The translations under genes were made by a program, and so were the position numbers. A stretch of 64,000 nucleotides of DNA. It comes from Juglans regia. Lineage: Eukaryota; Streptophyta; Magnoliopsida; Fagales; Juglandaceae. The DNA lies in the NCBI RefSeq assembly GCF_001411555.2, contig NC_049905.1, positions 15,004,586 to 15,068,585 on the forward strand, written 5' to 3'. Positions within the stretch are counted from its first letter, which is position 1. Each line of letters starts with the position of its first letter. Under the pieces are notes generated by a model that saw nothing but the letters and a program-made list of their open reading frames with translations, ran no database searches and was not told where the DNA came from. Positions 1 through 12,319 of this stretch are shown here, piece by piece.

Positions 1-1055
1 CGAATTAGATTTGCAAAAAATCATACATGTTAAGGACGTGTTCCACTATTTGCCAAAGTCCTCTACCTACAACAAATACAGATGGTGGCCTGGTGTGCCT
101 GGGTGCAACTCCGATGCCTATGTCAGTGATATGAGAAAGGACTTACCACTAAGAATATCGTTCGATGAGTAGGGTTACCTGCACTCGTCACCTTCTTACC
201 ATATATATAGGCATAGTAAAGGGTCTAATGTTCTTGTTTCCCTTATCACCCTATTCATTTGACATGATACTCATCCTGGAGATGTAGGGATTATCCCAAC
301 TCCTTGGGTTGCTTATATGTTTTGTTATACTTTGCGGTTACCAAATAGAGTCGTGTAGGCCCCCAAAACCTACTCAACAACCTCGTTCCCGCCACCCATT
401 ATGTTGGGCCTTCAAACTGGGCCCACTCCCTATGAAGGGCTACCCTTTGTGTGGGTGCGAAGGGAATTGAACGATTAGCGATGCTACCCTGCTTGTTACT
501 TAACCTCCCCATAACTTGGACCATAACATTACTAAAAGTCCATTGCTTTGTCTCCTCTAGATGCGTAACTGTTCACGCTTGGATAGTTTACATGCAGACG
601 TGGTAGTTATTAAATGGTTAATAATTCAATAACACCCTTTTTGGGCAGGAATCTCACAAACACCCCGCTCGGCGATTCATTTCTCGGGGGCCTTGGAGAT
701 TTTAAAAGTCATGCACGCATCCCCAGGTTCAGCAAATCCTCCCTTTCTATTACATCATTAGATTATGTAATGATGTCATTGTCAACCCCCATTGATTTCT
801 TCGCTCGATCATGTAACCATCTCTCTGCTACCTCTTCATAATCATCTTCCTACTCTTTTTTTCTTCTTTCCCTCACATTCATGTCTTCTTGTGTTTTCCC
901 TCTTCTTCCCTGATGCTTCTTTGTTCTCACTATGAAATCCTAGCCCCCCTTGATTCTTGCTAGCTCCCCTCGAATCTTGATAGCCCAACAAGGTTCTTCT
1001 CGGCTTCCTACTCACGGCAATCCCTCATCGGCTCCTGAATCGTCCCTCCAAAGAG
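1..1055. other. Gene-free flank upstream of Tat antisense ORF
   Basis: No coding region or RNA gene is recognisable here. Only short chance ORFs occur. The stretch lies where the leader of the plus-strand Tat antisense ORF and, further left, the 3' LTR of the minus-strand Tat element would be expected. The pyrimidine-rich segment around 840-910 looks like a leader. I could not find an LTR boundary, because its partner LTR is not in the window. The assignment to the Tat element is inferred from position only. Confidence 0.35.
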
Positions 1056-3344
1056 ATGTTCCTTATTTCGAGGGCATTGATTGGCGCTCAGGTTCTCACC
1101 AATAAGGATCTAATTAAGTTGAGGGCCTCTTATGGGATTCTTGAATTCGTGGTTCCTCGATTAGGGGCTCCACGGGAAACATTTATAGCTTTCGTACGCA
1201 CTCTGGTTGCCTTGCAAGAAATCTTGCCATTCCAATGCCAAACCTTTGCAAAAGAAGTTCCTTTTCATTTTCGGCAATGGCTGGCAGCTCCCTGATTGTG
1301 AGGCCCTAAAGCGCGAATTCCCTGTCTATGCCAACTGGCGCATAGTTCTTGACGACAAAGCAGTGGCAGTCCCTTTGTCAGAGCGAGAACAAGCTCTCGT
1401 CAATATGGTCCTTGCTTGGGTCGAGGAGAATGAAGATGCCATTTGGACCGAGGTCCTTTTAACCCCAGCCAACATTGATCCTTTTTTGGTGATGCCCAAT
1501 TGCTTAGGTGTGAGTGGTTGACTGTTTTTTATGAAGGCAGTGGCCCCTCCTAAGAAAAGACCCGCCCCCTCTCACTCAGCGCATGTCGCTTGCCAAGAGG
1601 AGGAAGATTCCCCTTATCGTGGGGATATTGAAGCTTCGGAGACGCCCCCGACTCATGGCCAAGGTGATGAAGCACTGGAACCACCCTTGACTCAAGGCCA
1701 AGGTGATGAAGCACCTGAGCCGCCCTTTGTACCTAGGGACAAAGTGACGCCATGGTGAGTAACAAGGCTTCTGTTCGTTTGCTGACCTCCCCTTCCGTCA
1801 TTGCACAATCACCAACCCATGGGGATTTCCCCTAGCCTTGAAAATATTGACAATTTGATGGGTCAGGCACTTATTGACCTAGCCACCGCCTCGACTTCGA
1901 CCTCCCATCTCGGGAGTTTGGCTTGGCCAACTTTCCTTCCGTCAAGCTTCCCACAATCTCTCCAGCTAACTCTACGAAGGGCAGAGGAGAGAAGGAAACA
2001 TATATTTGCGCTGTATTCTCGTTAGGCCTCTCCGCCTCGACGCCCTTGGGAGTTAACTTGCCAATGATCGACGAGGATTAGGGTTAGGATCAAGATCAAG
2101 GCGATCTAGCCGCCCCCAACCCCCCACAAGGATCATGGTGGGGGAGAAACTACTTCGAGCTCTCTTCTAGCCATTGCCTCTGGTGGTGAGACTCCACCCA
2201 TTGAGTTTGGAGTGAGTGGGGAGAAAGTTTCCATCCCTTCTCCTTAGAGGGTGATGGGGGATCTTCTTTTCGCATGGAGGGCATTTCCTTAGAGGGTGAT
2301 GGAGGCGAGGAGGAATCTATTCTACTTGATTCTATCACAGCGGAGCTCGTTCTCTCCTTCGAGGAAGTTTGGCATGCTTCTGGGAGCAGGATCTCAATTG
2401 GCTTCATCGCTCCTGGTCCTTACTCTCTTGGGTCCCATCATGACTTACCGCCAAGGGCTCAAGGGGAGAGGTTTGCAAGGTGCTCCCGCCCCATCAGAAG
2501 TGAATCTGTCGCGGACATGGTGGGTCGGCTGAGGGGTGTTCTTTCTTTTGTACAACTTATTCTTCTCTTTTCTCATTTTTTCCCTTTCACTCACTCACTC
2601 ACTCACTCTCTCTCTATTTTTTGAAACATTCGAATGTTTGCTTGCTATAGGGTGTGGATGACCTAGCCGTCTGGATGGTCGCTGATCTGGCTGACTTGGA
2701 AAAAGAGGTTCGGTAGAGGCATATGTTCGCCTTCTAGGTGAAGAAGGAATCTGAGAAATGAAAGTCTGAGAGGGGAGAGCTGGAGGTCCACCTTGAGCAA
2801 GCCAACAATTATGCCCATTCACTGGTGGGCGACGTGGACGTTCTCCATGGGAGGTGTTTAGCTAGAAGTGAGCTTATGCAGGCGCGTGAGGTTAATGTCC
2901 AAAAAGATTTTGAGCTGACATTGCTGAAGGCAGAGACAAATTTTGGTCAGGCCTAGTTGTCCGATCTTCGGGAGAAACTGTGTTCCTCCTAAAGAGAACT
3001 GGAGACTGCTAAACAACGCTACTTTAAGCTTTTCGAAGTTATGGTGGCTACTGAAGATGGTTGGCGGCGTGTCTTGAGCTTTCCAAAGCACAAGGGGATT
3101 TCGAGGAGCTCTCCGAGAGGCATGCCGCAATGAAGAAAGACCGGGAATATGTAGAGGAGAATCGAAAGAAACTGAATGACGCCTTGTTGCATCTCGATGC
3201 GAAGGTCAAGAAGCGGGACCAATAAGTGTTGGGGTTGGAATTGGCGCTGGCCTCCTCGCAGGAGGAACTTGTTTGTATGTCCCCTTAGCTCAAGATGGCT
3301 AAGTCTATTCGTGATCGTGCCTTCGGTTACGACTGTGGGGCTGG
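1056..3344 (+). pseudogene. Tat extra (antisense) ORF, 5' part, decayed
   Basis: This is a decayed coding region of the plant gag-like family often labelled putative gypsy-type transposon (Transposase_28-like, named from memory). Positions 1056-1295 give LTNKDLIKLRASYGILE, matching the conserved N-terminal LT..DL.KLR..YGI motif. Positions 1207-1521 in another frame give WQLPDCEALKREFPVYANW, followed by a short helical domain. A proline/glutamate-rich linker at 1531-1758 contains two copies of a THGQGDEA-like repeat. From about 2640 to 3330 broken frames read as coiled coil (for example RELETAKQRYFKLFEVM). Frameshifts and stops are frequent. The ORF runs opposite to the Tat pol remnants at 18-27 kb, as expected for the antisense extra ORF of Tat elements. 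The reading frame is cut at 3344 by the inserted Tekay-like element and resumes at 16888. Confidence 0.6.
3340..3344. repeat. Target-site duplication GCTGG (left)
   Basis: GCTGG immediately precedes the TGTGAC terminus of the inserted element. The identical 5-mer follows its TGTTACA terminus at 16888-16892. Five-base duplications are usual for plant Ty3/gypsy integration, and the two flanks read as one interrupted coding sequence. Confidence 0.9.
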
Positions 3345-6300
3345 TGTGACGCCCCTAAATTCCACTTGGGATCGGACGGACATTTGAAGTGTCGAGACAT
3401 GCAACACAAGGTTACCTGCCCCCGTTCATGATATATAAGATGCAATATTCCTAACATGCATATAGCATTATGCAATATTCGCAGCGGATAATTTTTTTCT
3501 TTAGCAATACTATGCACCAAACTAATATATCTCAAATACTTAAAACATACTCCATACTTAACGACATACTAAACAACTAAGATCACAATAATAGTCCATA
3601 AGGTTGTGATCAAAAGAGTGCTGGAGATTGAACTCCACAAATACAAGTAGTAATCTGAGGTAACTACTGTACTACCATCTACGTCGCACCGTCGCTTTGT
3701 CGACCGTTTCCAGTTGGTCGATTCCCGGTTCTCCTTCAGATCCTATAACAAAATCTACCATTCGGGGGGAATGGTAGTTGGGACTACCACAGTGAGATTT
3801 GATTACAAATCTCAGCAAGTTAACGGAAAACTTCCACACAGGTTAATGATGCATGCATGGCAGTAAAAGCATGAATGCATAATCAAATCTTAAGTAATCA
3901 TAGCATAACTTGACATACAACATAACATAACTGGCATAACTTAAACTGAAACTAAAGCTTAGCATGAACGTGACTTGAAACATAGCATGAACGTGAACTT
4001 GAATAATTTTGAACATGAACTTGAAACAGAACATGAACTTGAGCATGACATAACATAAATGTGAACTTGGAACATAACGTAAACGTGAACATAACATAAC
4101 ATGAACTTCGAACATATTCTTGTCTCATGGGATTACCAGGATTGCGTGAACGTAAACTTGAACATAACATAACGTGAAACATGACTTGAACTTGGAATCT
4201 TATTCAATAGACTTAATCATTAAAGTGACCATATGGGTGCTACACAGGTCTCCTTGAGCCGTGTGTCCCTGCCGATTACCGCATCACATTACAGGTTTCT
4301 ATACCAGCTGTGAGTGCGTTAATACGTACTCCACAGTTGTTGTGGCCCCACATATTCTACGTGTCACAATTGCTGTGTCTCACGTAGTGTATGCTCCACA
4401 GTTGTTGTGGCCCCATACTTCATGCTCCACAGTTGTTGTCGGCCCATGACTTATTTGTTTGTGCCACACTTGCTGTGGACACACGTAACATAATGTGTGG
4501 CACCATCGACGTTAGTGCCTGGCGCGCTCCGGTGACCAGCTAATTAGGCCCCATTCACAACCTGTTGATTGTATTTTGTCAACCCAGGGAATTTCACACC
4601 TATTTAGACACTTCAGCGTGAACAAATGAGTTCCACTAGGATATTACCCCATCCTAGCGCTTAGGGTTGTGATTGACATGAATAACTTAACTGGCATACA
4701 TGACATTTCGTAACGTGACGTAACATGAACGTGACATAAAAGACAAAAGTTCTGACGTAGCATAACGTGATATGAACGTAAGATGACATACATGACATAC
4801 TTCAAGACATAAATGTAACAGAGTACATTTCATAACATGGCATACATGTAACATGCAACATTTCGTAACATAACGTACCATATAACAGACAACATTTCTT
4901 AACATGGTGTAACATGTGACAGTGAATATTACGTGACATGAAATACATGTAACAGATGACATACTTAACTTAACATGACATACTTGCAATGTATAGGAAT
5001 ACGTGACAAAATATCTTTTGTAATAGATGAATAATTCATGACAAAATAAATTATGTGTAACAGATAAATATGTAATGACTTGGCATGACACATATGATAA
5101 CATGCATACATACAATTTAGTTCCCTTACTTATCACTCATACACATTAAATTGATAGTAAGTTAAAAGCTAACTTTCCTCGATCATCGCTTTCTACTAGA
5201 ATAAAGCGCGAAACATGAGGAACTGTAAAAGGGTATTCTAAAAGTTAGAAATTAATTACTAACAATTAGGAATGTGAAAATAGGCAACTTAGAGTAAAAT
5301 TACCATTTTACCCTCTACATGTGGGCAAATGACTATTTTACCCCTAACTTAAGGATTTGATATCCTAATTCCAAAAATTACCAAAATTTACATTCCTCAT
5401 GTAAATTTTGTCCCAAACTCAAATATCAACTCAGAAAAATTTAAAACCAATCACAACTATGAAAACTCACTATGGCCGAAACCTACATAGACCATTTCTC
5501 TTGATTTTCGTTGCAATTTCTTCCATATTCAAAACCCATGATTAAACCAAAATTTTGTAACAAGGATCTTCCTATCCTAATTTTAAAAAATACACTTAAA
5601 ATATCCATTAAGAAAAGCTAATCATCAACACCAAACTTTTTAACAAAAAGGAAACCTTAAATCACAAGTTTTGACTTTAATAAAAAATCTCCAAGAATTC
5701 CAAAAAAATCAAATCTTACTTCTAACATATTCATAACATCATCCTAAGATCAAACATGCTTTAAATCATCAAACAAAACTCACCAAAAATCACAAAACAA
5801 CACTTGGAGTTTTTGGTTTTAAACTTAGTCCAAAACAGAAACTGATTTTCCCAACTAACTATGATCAATCTCTTGATCCATGGCTTAAAGGCATGTGATC
5901 TTCAAACTAACACATCCCATGGTTTAAAAAATGTGTCCTAAAGAAGATCCAACCATCAAACTTAAAATCACATGTCTAAAATTTAATAAAACATGAATCT
6001 AATTCAAAAACATCAAAGTTTAGGCCTAACCGAAATCCTCTTGCATAGAAAATCATATCTTTAAAACTAATACTAAATACTTCTAAATAACATCCTAACA
6101 TGTATATAAGAGGCTTAGGATCATCATACAAAAATGTCAAAGCCTTTGGAATAAGATTAAATCTTGAAATATTCAAACTTTCACAAAACAGAAACTGTTT
6201 TTCCACTTCCAGTTTTCAAGTTTTTAACTCTAAGAAAATCTATCATCAAAAGCTTTATTCAAGCAACAAAACCTCAATGAACATTCATAAACACATGTTA

Positions 6301-7883
6301 ACAACACTCCATAAAATTTTCGGACCAAGATATGTCCATTAGCTTGGTCAAAACTTCCAAAACATGACATACTCTCCAGTTTCACGCCCAGAATGACCTT
6401 TTTATGGTTAAAAATACTTTTTACCGACCAAATGAGCATGGAATGAGACTAATAAGATATCCACGGAAACTAGACTCAAAGAATAACAACTTATGTGAAG
6501 GAATCAGCATGCAAAAATACTTATAAGGGGTCGTAAATGGCCACGCAAAATGTCTCGGAAATCTGCCCGAGAGAGCTCTTTTGGGTTTCTCTCTAAGAAC
6601 GGGGAAAAAAAGTGATAAAATGGAATGAAAAGTGCCTTGCACGACTATAGACTCCTGGAGGGGGAAGTTGTGGGCTGGAATGACCCTTGATTGGAGGTGG
6701 CTATGTGACATAAAGTGGAGAATAGAGAGGGGCAGAGACTGCCTGCAGCAGCTGTGAAAGATGGAGGTTGATGGAGTGGATTTCTCCTTCACATCAAGGC
6801 ACTATTGTGTGCAGCCAATGGCAGTGGATGGTCTGCCATGTGGGGGAGGAAACTTCTCCAAGAAGCTTTGCCAAGGTGGCCATTTTCGTGGGCCTTGGTG
6901 GGCCCCACCAAGTGGGCTTCAATTTGGGGTTTAAAGGGGGTTTGGTTAGGGTTTGAGATGCTATCAAGCCCAAAATCAATTTTTCTTGGCCCAATCAAAT
7001 TCCCAATGTTTAAAAGGTTGAATAATGATGTTATAACAAGGATTTGATTAATTAATAGCATGTGGAAGTGATTTAATCAAGTGATTAAACACAATGCTAG
7101 AAATCGGATTAAAAAGGGTTTGGAGGCCAAGTTTAGGGTTTGGGAAAACCATTTAGGGTTTTGGTTTCAACCAAGATTTTGGGGTTTCAATTGGATTCCA
7201 ACCATTTAGGGTTTTGCTAGGGTTGAAACCCTCTTTAGTCTGGCACAATTTGGTTGAACAGATGAAACATAGTTTTGCTTAGGTGGCATGATCTCACACC
7301 TTGATTCCTTCACAAATCTATCTAATGGTTCTTTTTTGTGCCAAGTGTCTAATACCATTCACTAAGTGTGGCTAAGATCTTGCCAAGTGTCCAAATAAAA
7401 CTTCTCTAACCTAATTTGGACATTCCACACTGTGATTTTGAAAACACTGCAATGGGTGTGCTTATCGAGGTTACTATTCACTTCAAAAAAATACATAATA
7501 AACTTAGTACTAAAAAATTCTAAATATTTATATTAACCTATAGTGAAAATTGTTTAATGAAATTCAACCCCGAAGTACCCCTAAAAATAATTTCACAATT
7601 TTCAACAGACGTTTCGTCCGGAATTATGAAAATAAGCTATTGCGCTATAAAATCCTAAATAATCAACTGAGTCTAATGGCGTAGACCATAATGCATTCTG
7701 ACACTTCTAACCACCTCAAATAAATAAAACTCATATTTCTAGCACCATAGTGAGTGATAACACTGACTATGTTGATATACTAAAACCTATGCGATTGGTC
7801 GATTCGTAAAAACTCCATAAGTTTTTACGAGATTCCTAAAGTCAATAGAAATTCTACCTATGAATTTCTAGCGGGCTGTTACA
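3345..7883 (-). repeat. Left (3') LTR of Tekay-like element, 4539 bp
   Basis: This copy begins TGTGACGCCCC and ends GCTGTTACA, the inverted TG...CA ends of the minus-strand LTR. The segment from about 4188 to the end is repeated at 13168-16887. The whole unit is repeated at 44886-53847 once the PIF/Harbinger insertion is removed. By eye only a few mismatches per hundred bases separate the copies. The LTR contains degenerate short arrays (about 3880-4200 and 4680-5110) and no protein-coding gene. Small ORFs such as the one at 4261-4449 recur in every copy only because the LTR itself is repeated. Confidence 0.88.
3880..5110. repeat. Degenerate CATAACATGAAC-type arrays in LTR
   Basis: Two blocks (about 3880-4200 and 4680-5110) consist of irregular 10-20-base variants of words such as ATAACATGAACTTGAA and TAACATGACATAC. 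Between them lies a segment with CTCCACAGTTGTTGTGGCCC-like words repeated three to four times (about 4329-4450). The same blocks recur in the right LTR and in the solo LTR at 44886-53847, and a related block occurs at 28850-29030. They create long fortuitous ORFs rich in Cys, His and Met on the minus strand, which I do not regard as genes. Confidence 0.6.
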
Positions 7884-7895
7884 TCCTCCCCTCCT
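7884..7895 (-). other. Polypurine tract of Tekay-like element
   Basis: On the minus strand the sequence AGGAGGGGAGGA lies directly against the TGTAACA start of the 3' LTR. It is preceded by an ATTTCGGGGATGAAAT motif often seen upstream of this site in such elements. It would prime plus-strand DNA synthesis. It fixes the element's orientation as minus. Confidence 0.75.
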
Positions 7896-9228
7896 AAAAA
7901 AAAGATTTCATCCCCGAAATAGATGCAAGTACAAACAGAAAACTCACTCAAAAGAAGAGGTTGCTTACCAACCTACTATCCAACACTGGATGCCTCATCA
8001 CGCTCATGGGGCAGGTGAAATTCTTCTTGAGGTAACGTCTTCCTCTCGTAGTCAACATTATTCTTAGCTATAATCATCACACGGTTACACAAAATAACTA
8101 CCACCATAACATAAGGGTATAACACTCCCAAAGGTTATAGCCTAAACTTACTGACTTCTAGGCTGACCATCTAGGATACTGATTCCTTACTTAAATGAAA
8201 TCATTATTCTCCTTACTGTTCAAAGTATTATCCACAACGTGTATATGTATCTTTCATTCTTAACTCTCTTTCTCTCAAATCATATCAATTTGTACTGGAG
8301 TTCTTCCACAAGGTAGGTCAAGTCGTACCAGCATACTCTCTAAATCTAAAACTTCAAGTATTCATGTAGTTCAGTTTGGAAGAATTTAATCCATACACAA
8401 CAATATTCACATTCTATTTTCTCAAGGAATTATATCTACCTAAGACTAGCTTACTCCTTCATAATCACCACGAATCGTTCCTCCTCCTAGGTGGTACCTC
8501 GATAAACGATTAGCTATTAACCTCAACTCAAGATTTTCTCTCTTATGATTGACATAGCTCTTCTATCCATCATGAGCTGCCTCTAATTCTGACCCAAAGA
8601 ATTTGTTCCTACTATTCACGTAGATTCTCAAGACAAGATTTTACTCCCCATATAAATGTCTCCAATATAAGGGCAATCCTGGTTTCCACAAACATGGTGC
8701 TTTGCCAGAAATCATTTATTCACAATTGGATAAAACTATTATCATAAGTGAATCCTACTAAGGCCAAAGTTTCTTCCACACACTTTACTCTTCCGAACAC
8801 AAATTTCATTGTAACCTCATAATCAAAACAAACTCCAAATACGTGGGATACTAATTCATCAACCTTGAATATCCTTCCTTGTACTACTAAAAGGTATTAC
8901 ATATCTACCCTGGTATGAATAAAAATACTCCTAATGAGAAATGTTACTCTTACCACCTGGTAACAATTCAAAGTACGAACTGAACTCTCGTGCAATACCA
9001 CAATCACTAAAAGGCCTCGCTTGAATCAAACTGCGTACAAGTTATAAACCTCAATGATTTAACTTACCCACAGTATCAATAATGCAATAGTACCCTCAAT
9101 TGCAATCTAATCAACCTTAAATAAGCTTAACAATATAGAGCTCTTAGAAAAAAAATACCAGTGACGACGCCAACTCCTTTAGTTCCTAGGGCGTTAGCAT
9201 CTGCGTCTCTAGAAGTACCTGCATACAC
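7896..9228 (-). pseudogene. Decayed pol remnants of Tekay-like element
   Basis: No open reading frame survives in this stretch. On the minus strand, just downstream of gag, a short VVTGI-like segment near 9150 resembles the start of the protease linker. Near 8521-8585 a segment reading KSYVNHKRENLELRL resembles the KSYAD.RRR.LEF motif of the gypsy integrase C-terminus. Reverse transcriptase and the integrase core are absent, so pol has undergone a large deletion as well as point decay. Recognition is by eye and weak. Confidence 0.4.
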
Positions 9229-9925
9229 TTAAGCTAGTACTGGAGGTCGCGGCTTTGGTTTGGAATCTCCAATGGGAACAGTTCCATTTCTCCGGCCTCT
9301 TTTGGGACAATTTCTGATCAAGTGGTCAGGTTGGCCACATCTGAAACAGAGTCCTAAGGTAAGTTTGCACTTGCCTCCATGGTTCTTTCCTGACATCCCA
9401 CATATTGGGCACGTGGTTAGTACTGAGCTTCCAATCTCGATGCTTTTTCCCTTATCTGGTCCAGTAGACATCTTCTTCATTTCTAGATTTTCTTCAGTAG
9501 CATACAATGAAGTTCTCTTTCATTCGGTATTGATCTGGATCGCTAGACCTCTCTGCTCAGCCTCTGCTATCGCGGCCACGTTTACTAACTCTTGATAATT
9601 CTTTATTCTTAGGCAAGCTACTTGGCTACGGATCCTTGGCCGATGTCCTGCTTGAAACTTCTGCACCTACATCCATTGAGTAGAAATCAAGTGTGGTGCA
9701 AACCTTCCTAACGCCATAAACTTAGTGGCGTACTGCTCGACGATCAAATTGCTTTGAGTTAAAGTCGCGAACTCCTGCGCCTTCAACTATTTGACAGAAT
9801 CTGGGAAGAATTTGTTGTCAACTCTTCCTTAAATCTCTCCCAAGACAATGCATTCAAACTACCTAGTTCCCTAACTAGAAGCTGCCTTTGTGTACCCCAC
9901 CATATTCCAGCTTCTCCTTAGAATA
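9229..9925 (-). pseudogene. Tekay-like gag C-terminal part with two zinc knuckles
   Basis: The minus-strand frame 9229-9507 encodes CPICGMSGKNHGGKC (C-x2-C-x6-H-x3-C) followed by CFRCGQPDHLIRNC (C-x2-C-x4-H-x4-C). These are the paired nucleocapsid-type zinc knuckles of plant chromovirus gag proteins. Upstream frames (to about 9925) carry matches such as EQYATKFMALGRFAPHLIS, interrupted by stops and a frameshift. A homologous gag stretch occurs at 27411-28119. The N-terminal half is missing, cut by the CRM-like fragment that begins near 9930. Confidence 0.7.
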
Positions 9926-10133
9926 GGTATACAACATATAGAACCTTATGGTCCTCGGCAAAGCACCGACGAGATCATTAGTACATAAAAGAGCCTCCTT
10001 GTACATGAGTACAATAAGGGGCTGGTGTGAAAATAATGCTCTCTTGATCTCACTTTTTTTTGCAATGTAATTGAATTTCTCCTCTCTTGCTCTCACTATA
10101 GCCGAAATCCTCTCTCTTTCTTTTTCACTCTGA

Positions 10134-11894
10134 TCAATGTTTTTCTCTCCTTTTTTTTTTTAAGTCTTTTTTTTCAGTTTCGGCTTTCCTTTCCTTTTCT
10201 TTCTTTTTTTCATTCGAACTTTGTAACTTTAATTGGTCCTCCCTGACCTGTTTTGGAGTTAATGGCACAAGAGTAATAGGTTGCCTATTAAGAGTGAAGG
10301 AATACTTATTTGTGAATCCATCATGCGTAACCCTCAGATCATACTGCCATGGTCTTCCCAACAGTAAATGGCATGCGTGCATAGGAACCACATCACAAAG
10401 CACCTCATCCTCATATTTGCCAATGGATAATGCCACCAACACTTGTCTTGTCACCTTGATTTCCCCACATTCATTCAACCACTGAAGCCGGTAAGGTTGA
10501 GGATGTTTCAAGGTAGTTAAAGCCAATTTCTCCACCAAATAAGTGCTGGCTACATTTGTGCAACTCCCACCATCGATAATGACACTGCAAACTTTGTTAT
10601 TTACAAAGCACCGAGTATGAAACAAGTTCTCCCTTTGGTTACTTTCTTCCTCCTTAACCTGCACATTGAGAACTCGCCTTGCAACCAATAAATCTCCAAC
10701 CACAGCATTTTGCTCATCGTCAGCATCCTCCTTAGATGGCATATCATCATTATCTACTTCTTCCTCATTTTCTGACTCAAGCTCTCCTTGGGCATTTATC
10801 ACCATCACCCTCTTGTTTACACACTGGCTGGCTATATGTTCGCGCCCCTGACATTTAAAACATTTAATATCACGTGTTTTAGAACTTGAAGTCTCGATTG
10901 TACCTGAAGTAGTGGAGGTCTTTAAGTTGGCATTCTTAGAGGATTCAAATTTTGGCTTATTTTGTTGCTGCTCATCCCTTTTTGGAGTTGTCTTCCACGA
11001 GCTGGTTGTAGCCATAGGCAGTCCCCTCCTAGCCAATCCCTTTCGTTTGAATTGTTCCTCCACCTTTATGGCTTGATGCACCATATCTGTCAACTCAACA
11101 TAGTGCTGCATCTCGACTATATCCGCAATCTCACGATTTAAACCGTGCAAAAACCTAGCCATGGTGGCTTCCCGGTCCTCTTCTACATTAGCCCGGATCA
11201 TAGCTACCTCCATCTCTTTGTAATACTCATCCACACTTTTAGATCCTTGAATTAACCTCTGTAATTTTTGATACAATCCCCTATAATAGTGGCTGGGTAC
11301 AAAACGCTTCCTCATAAGCATTTTCATTTCCTCCCAAGTGTCCACGGGTGGCTCTCTATTCCTCCTCCTATTAATCAGTAATTGATCCCACCACACAATG
11401 GCATAATCGGTAAATTCAATTGCAGCCAACTTAACCTTCTTTATCTCTGAGTAGTTGTGACAATCAAAAACCATCTCCATTTTAGTTTCCCACTCCAAAT
11501 AAACTTCAGGATCATTTTTACCTTGAAAAGATGGGATTTTAATCTTTATATTTCCTAAATCGTTATCCCTCCTAGGCCTACCCATCCTAGCTTCTCTATT
11601 TCTATACCCACGCTCAATCCTGCCTCGGTTCAAATATTGCTCATCAAACTCCTCCGACTCCGCCTCTCCATCAACATTCCGCCACGGACCACGCCCACCA
11701 TGCTGCCTATTGTGGATGTCATGTTGCTGGCCCCTAGGAGTTTCTGCTTCTACCCTGTCCAACCTTTCGTGAATAGGTTCTAATTCAGCCCTCAACATAC
11801 GCCTCATCTCCCCTAACATCGCTTGCATTTGGAGGTTTGGAACTGGAGGTTGTCGAAATTCTTCGGTTGTGTCTTCTTCTTGATTATTAGACAT
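10134..11894 (-). CDS. Gag-protease polyprotein, CRM-like retrotransposon, open 586 codons
   Basis: This is the longest open reading frame in the window. The N-terminus (MSNNQEED...) is acidic. It is followed by a helix with repeated MLGEMRRMLRAELEPIHERL heptads, then a basic RGRIERGYRNREARMGRPRR stretch. The gag core follows (about residues 110-260), with motifs such as VYLEWETKMEMVF and ARFLHGLNREIADIVE. A single CCHC knuckle CFKCQGREHIASQC (C-x2-C-x4-H-x4-C) lies near residue 345. The retropepsin site is IIDGGSCTNVAS, and the domain ends near LLLGRPWQYDLRV. The C-terminus is a lysine/glutamate linker that runs to a stop. The normal polyprotein would continue into RT and integrase, which are missing, so the product could at most supply Gag and protease. 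The start is the ATG on the reverse of 11892-11894, about 430 bases downstream of the PBS. Confidence 0.8.
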   Translation of the reverse strand: MSNNQEEDTTEEFRQPPVPNLQMQAMLGEMRRMLRAELEPIHERLDRVEAETPRGQQHDIHNRQHGGRGPWRNVDGEAESEEFDEQYLNRGRIERGYRNREARMGRPRRDNDLGNIKIKIPSFQGKNDPEVYLEWETKMEMVFDCHNYSEIKKVKLAAIEFTDYAIVWWDQLLINRRRNREPPVDTWEEMKMLMRKRFVPSHYYRGLYQKLQRLIQGSKSVDEYYKEMEVAMIRANVEEDREATMARFLHGLNREIADIVEMQHYVELTDMVHQAIKVEEQFKRKGLARRGLPMATTSSWKTTPKRDEQQQNKPKFESSKNANLKTSTTSGTIETSSSKTRDIKCFKCQGREHIASQCVNKRVMVINAQGELESENEEEVDNDDMPSKEDADDEQNAVVGDLLVARRVLNVQVKEEESNQRENLFHTRCFVNNKVCSVIIDGGSCTNVASTYLVEKLALTTLKHPQPYRLQWLNECGEIKVTRQVLVALSIGKYEDEVLCDVVPMHACHLLLGRPWQYDLRVTHDGFTNKYSFTLNRQPITLVPLTPKQVREDQLKLQSSNEKKKEKERKAETEKKDLKKKRREKH

Positions 11895-12184
11895 GTTTTA
11901 AAATCTGCAAACAAAGTTAGAATCCTCACAAGCACTCCCTCACGTGTTTCACTCAAGAATTGATACACTTGCACTCGTGTTTTCACTCTAAACGGCTTTT
12001 ACCCTCATATGGTCTCGCACTCTTGCCTTTTTCCACTCTTCTGTGTCTTCTTTAGTTCTTAATCGAACTTCAAGAAACTCATTCAAAATAATCCAGCAGC
12101 AATTCAGAAAATAAACAACCAAAACTCATCAAAAGTTCAAGTACTTGAATAAGGTGAGATACAAGATTGAAAGGAAGAAGTTTT

Positions 12185-12262
12185 CTTACTGGAATCGTGT
12201 ACCTTTTTTTTTTTTATTTTATATAATATCTTTTTGTTTTCATTTTTTTTTTTTTTTTACAG
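12185..12262. repeat. T-rich tract in CRM-like leader
   Basis: Two runs of T (about 12206-12216 and 12244-12258) lie between the gag start and the PBS. In the RNA sense of this minus-strand element they form an A-rich leader. A much longer pyrimidine tract occupies the equivalent place in the CRM-like element at 21837-26807. Confidence 0.5.
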
Positions 12263-12319
12263 CAAAGAACAGGAAATAGAACGAAAATAAAAGATAGACA
12301 AACTTATCTTAGAACCAAA

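Noticed and set aside
181..220. TATATATA word near 201-211 as a promoter for the antisense ORF
   Set aside because: It is about 850 bases from the first recognisable codon with nothing else promoter-like visible; AT words of this kind are common here.
4261..4449. Conserved small ORF (MCPCRLPHH...) in three places
   Set aside because: The copies at 4261, 13240 and 45846 are the same LTR segment. There is no domain or sign of independent conservation.
4687..5136. Cys/His-rich 149-codon minus-strand ORF as a possible conserved gene
   Set aside because: It lies wholly within the LTR, derives from TAACATGACATAC-type word arrays, and recurs at 13667-14116 and 50628-51077 only because the LTR is repeated. 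Kept only as a finding to test.
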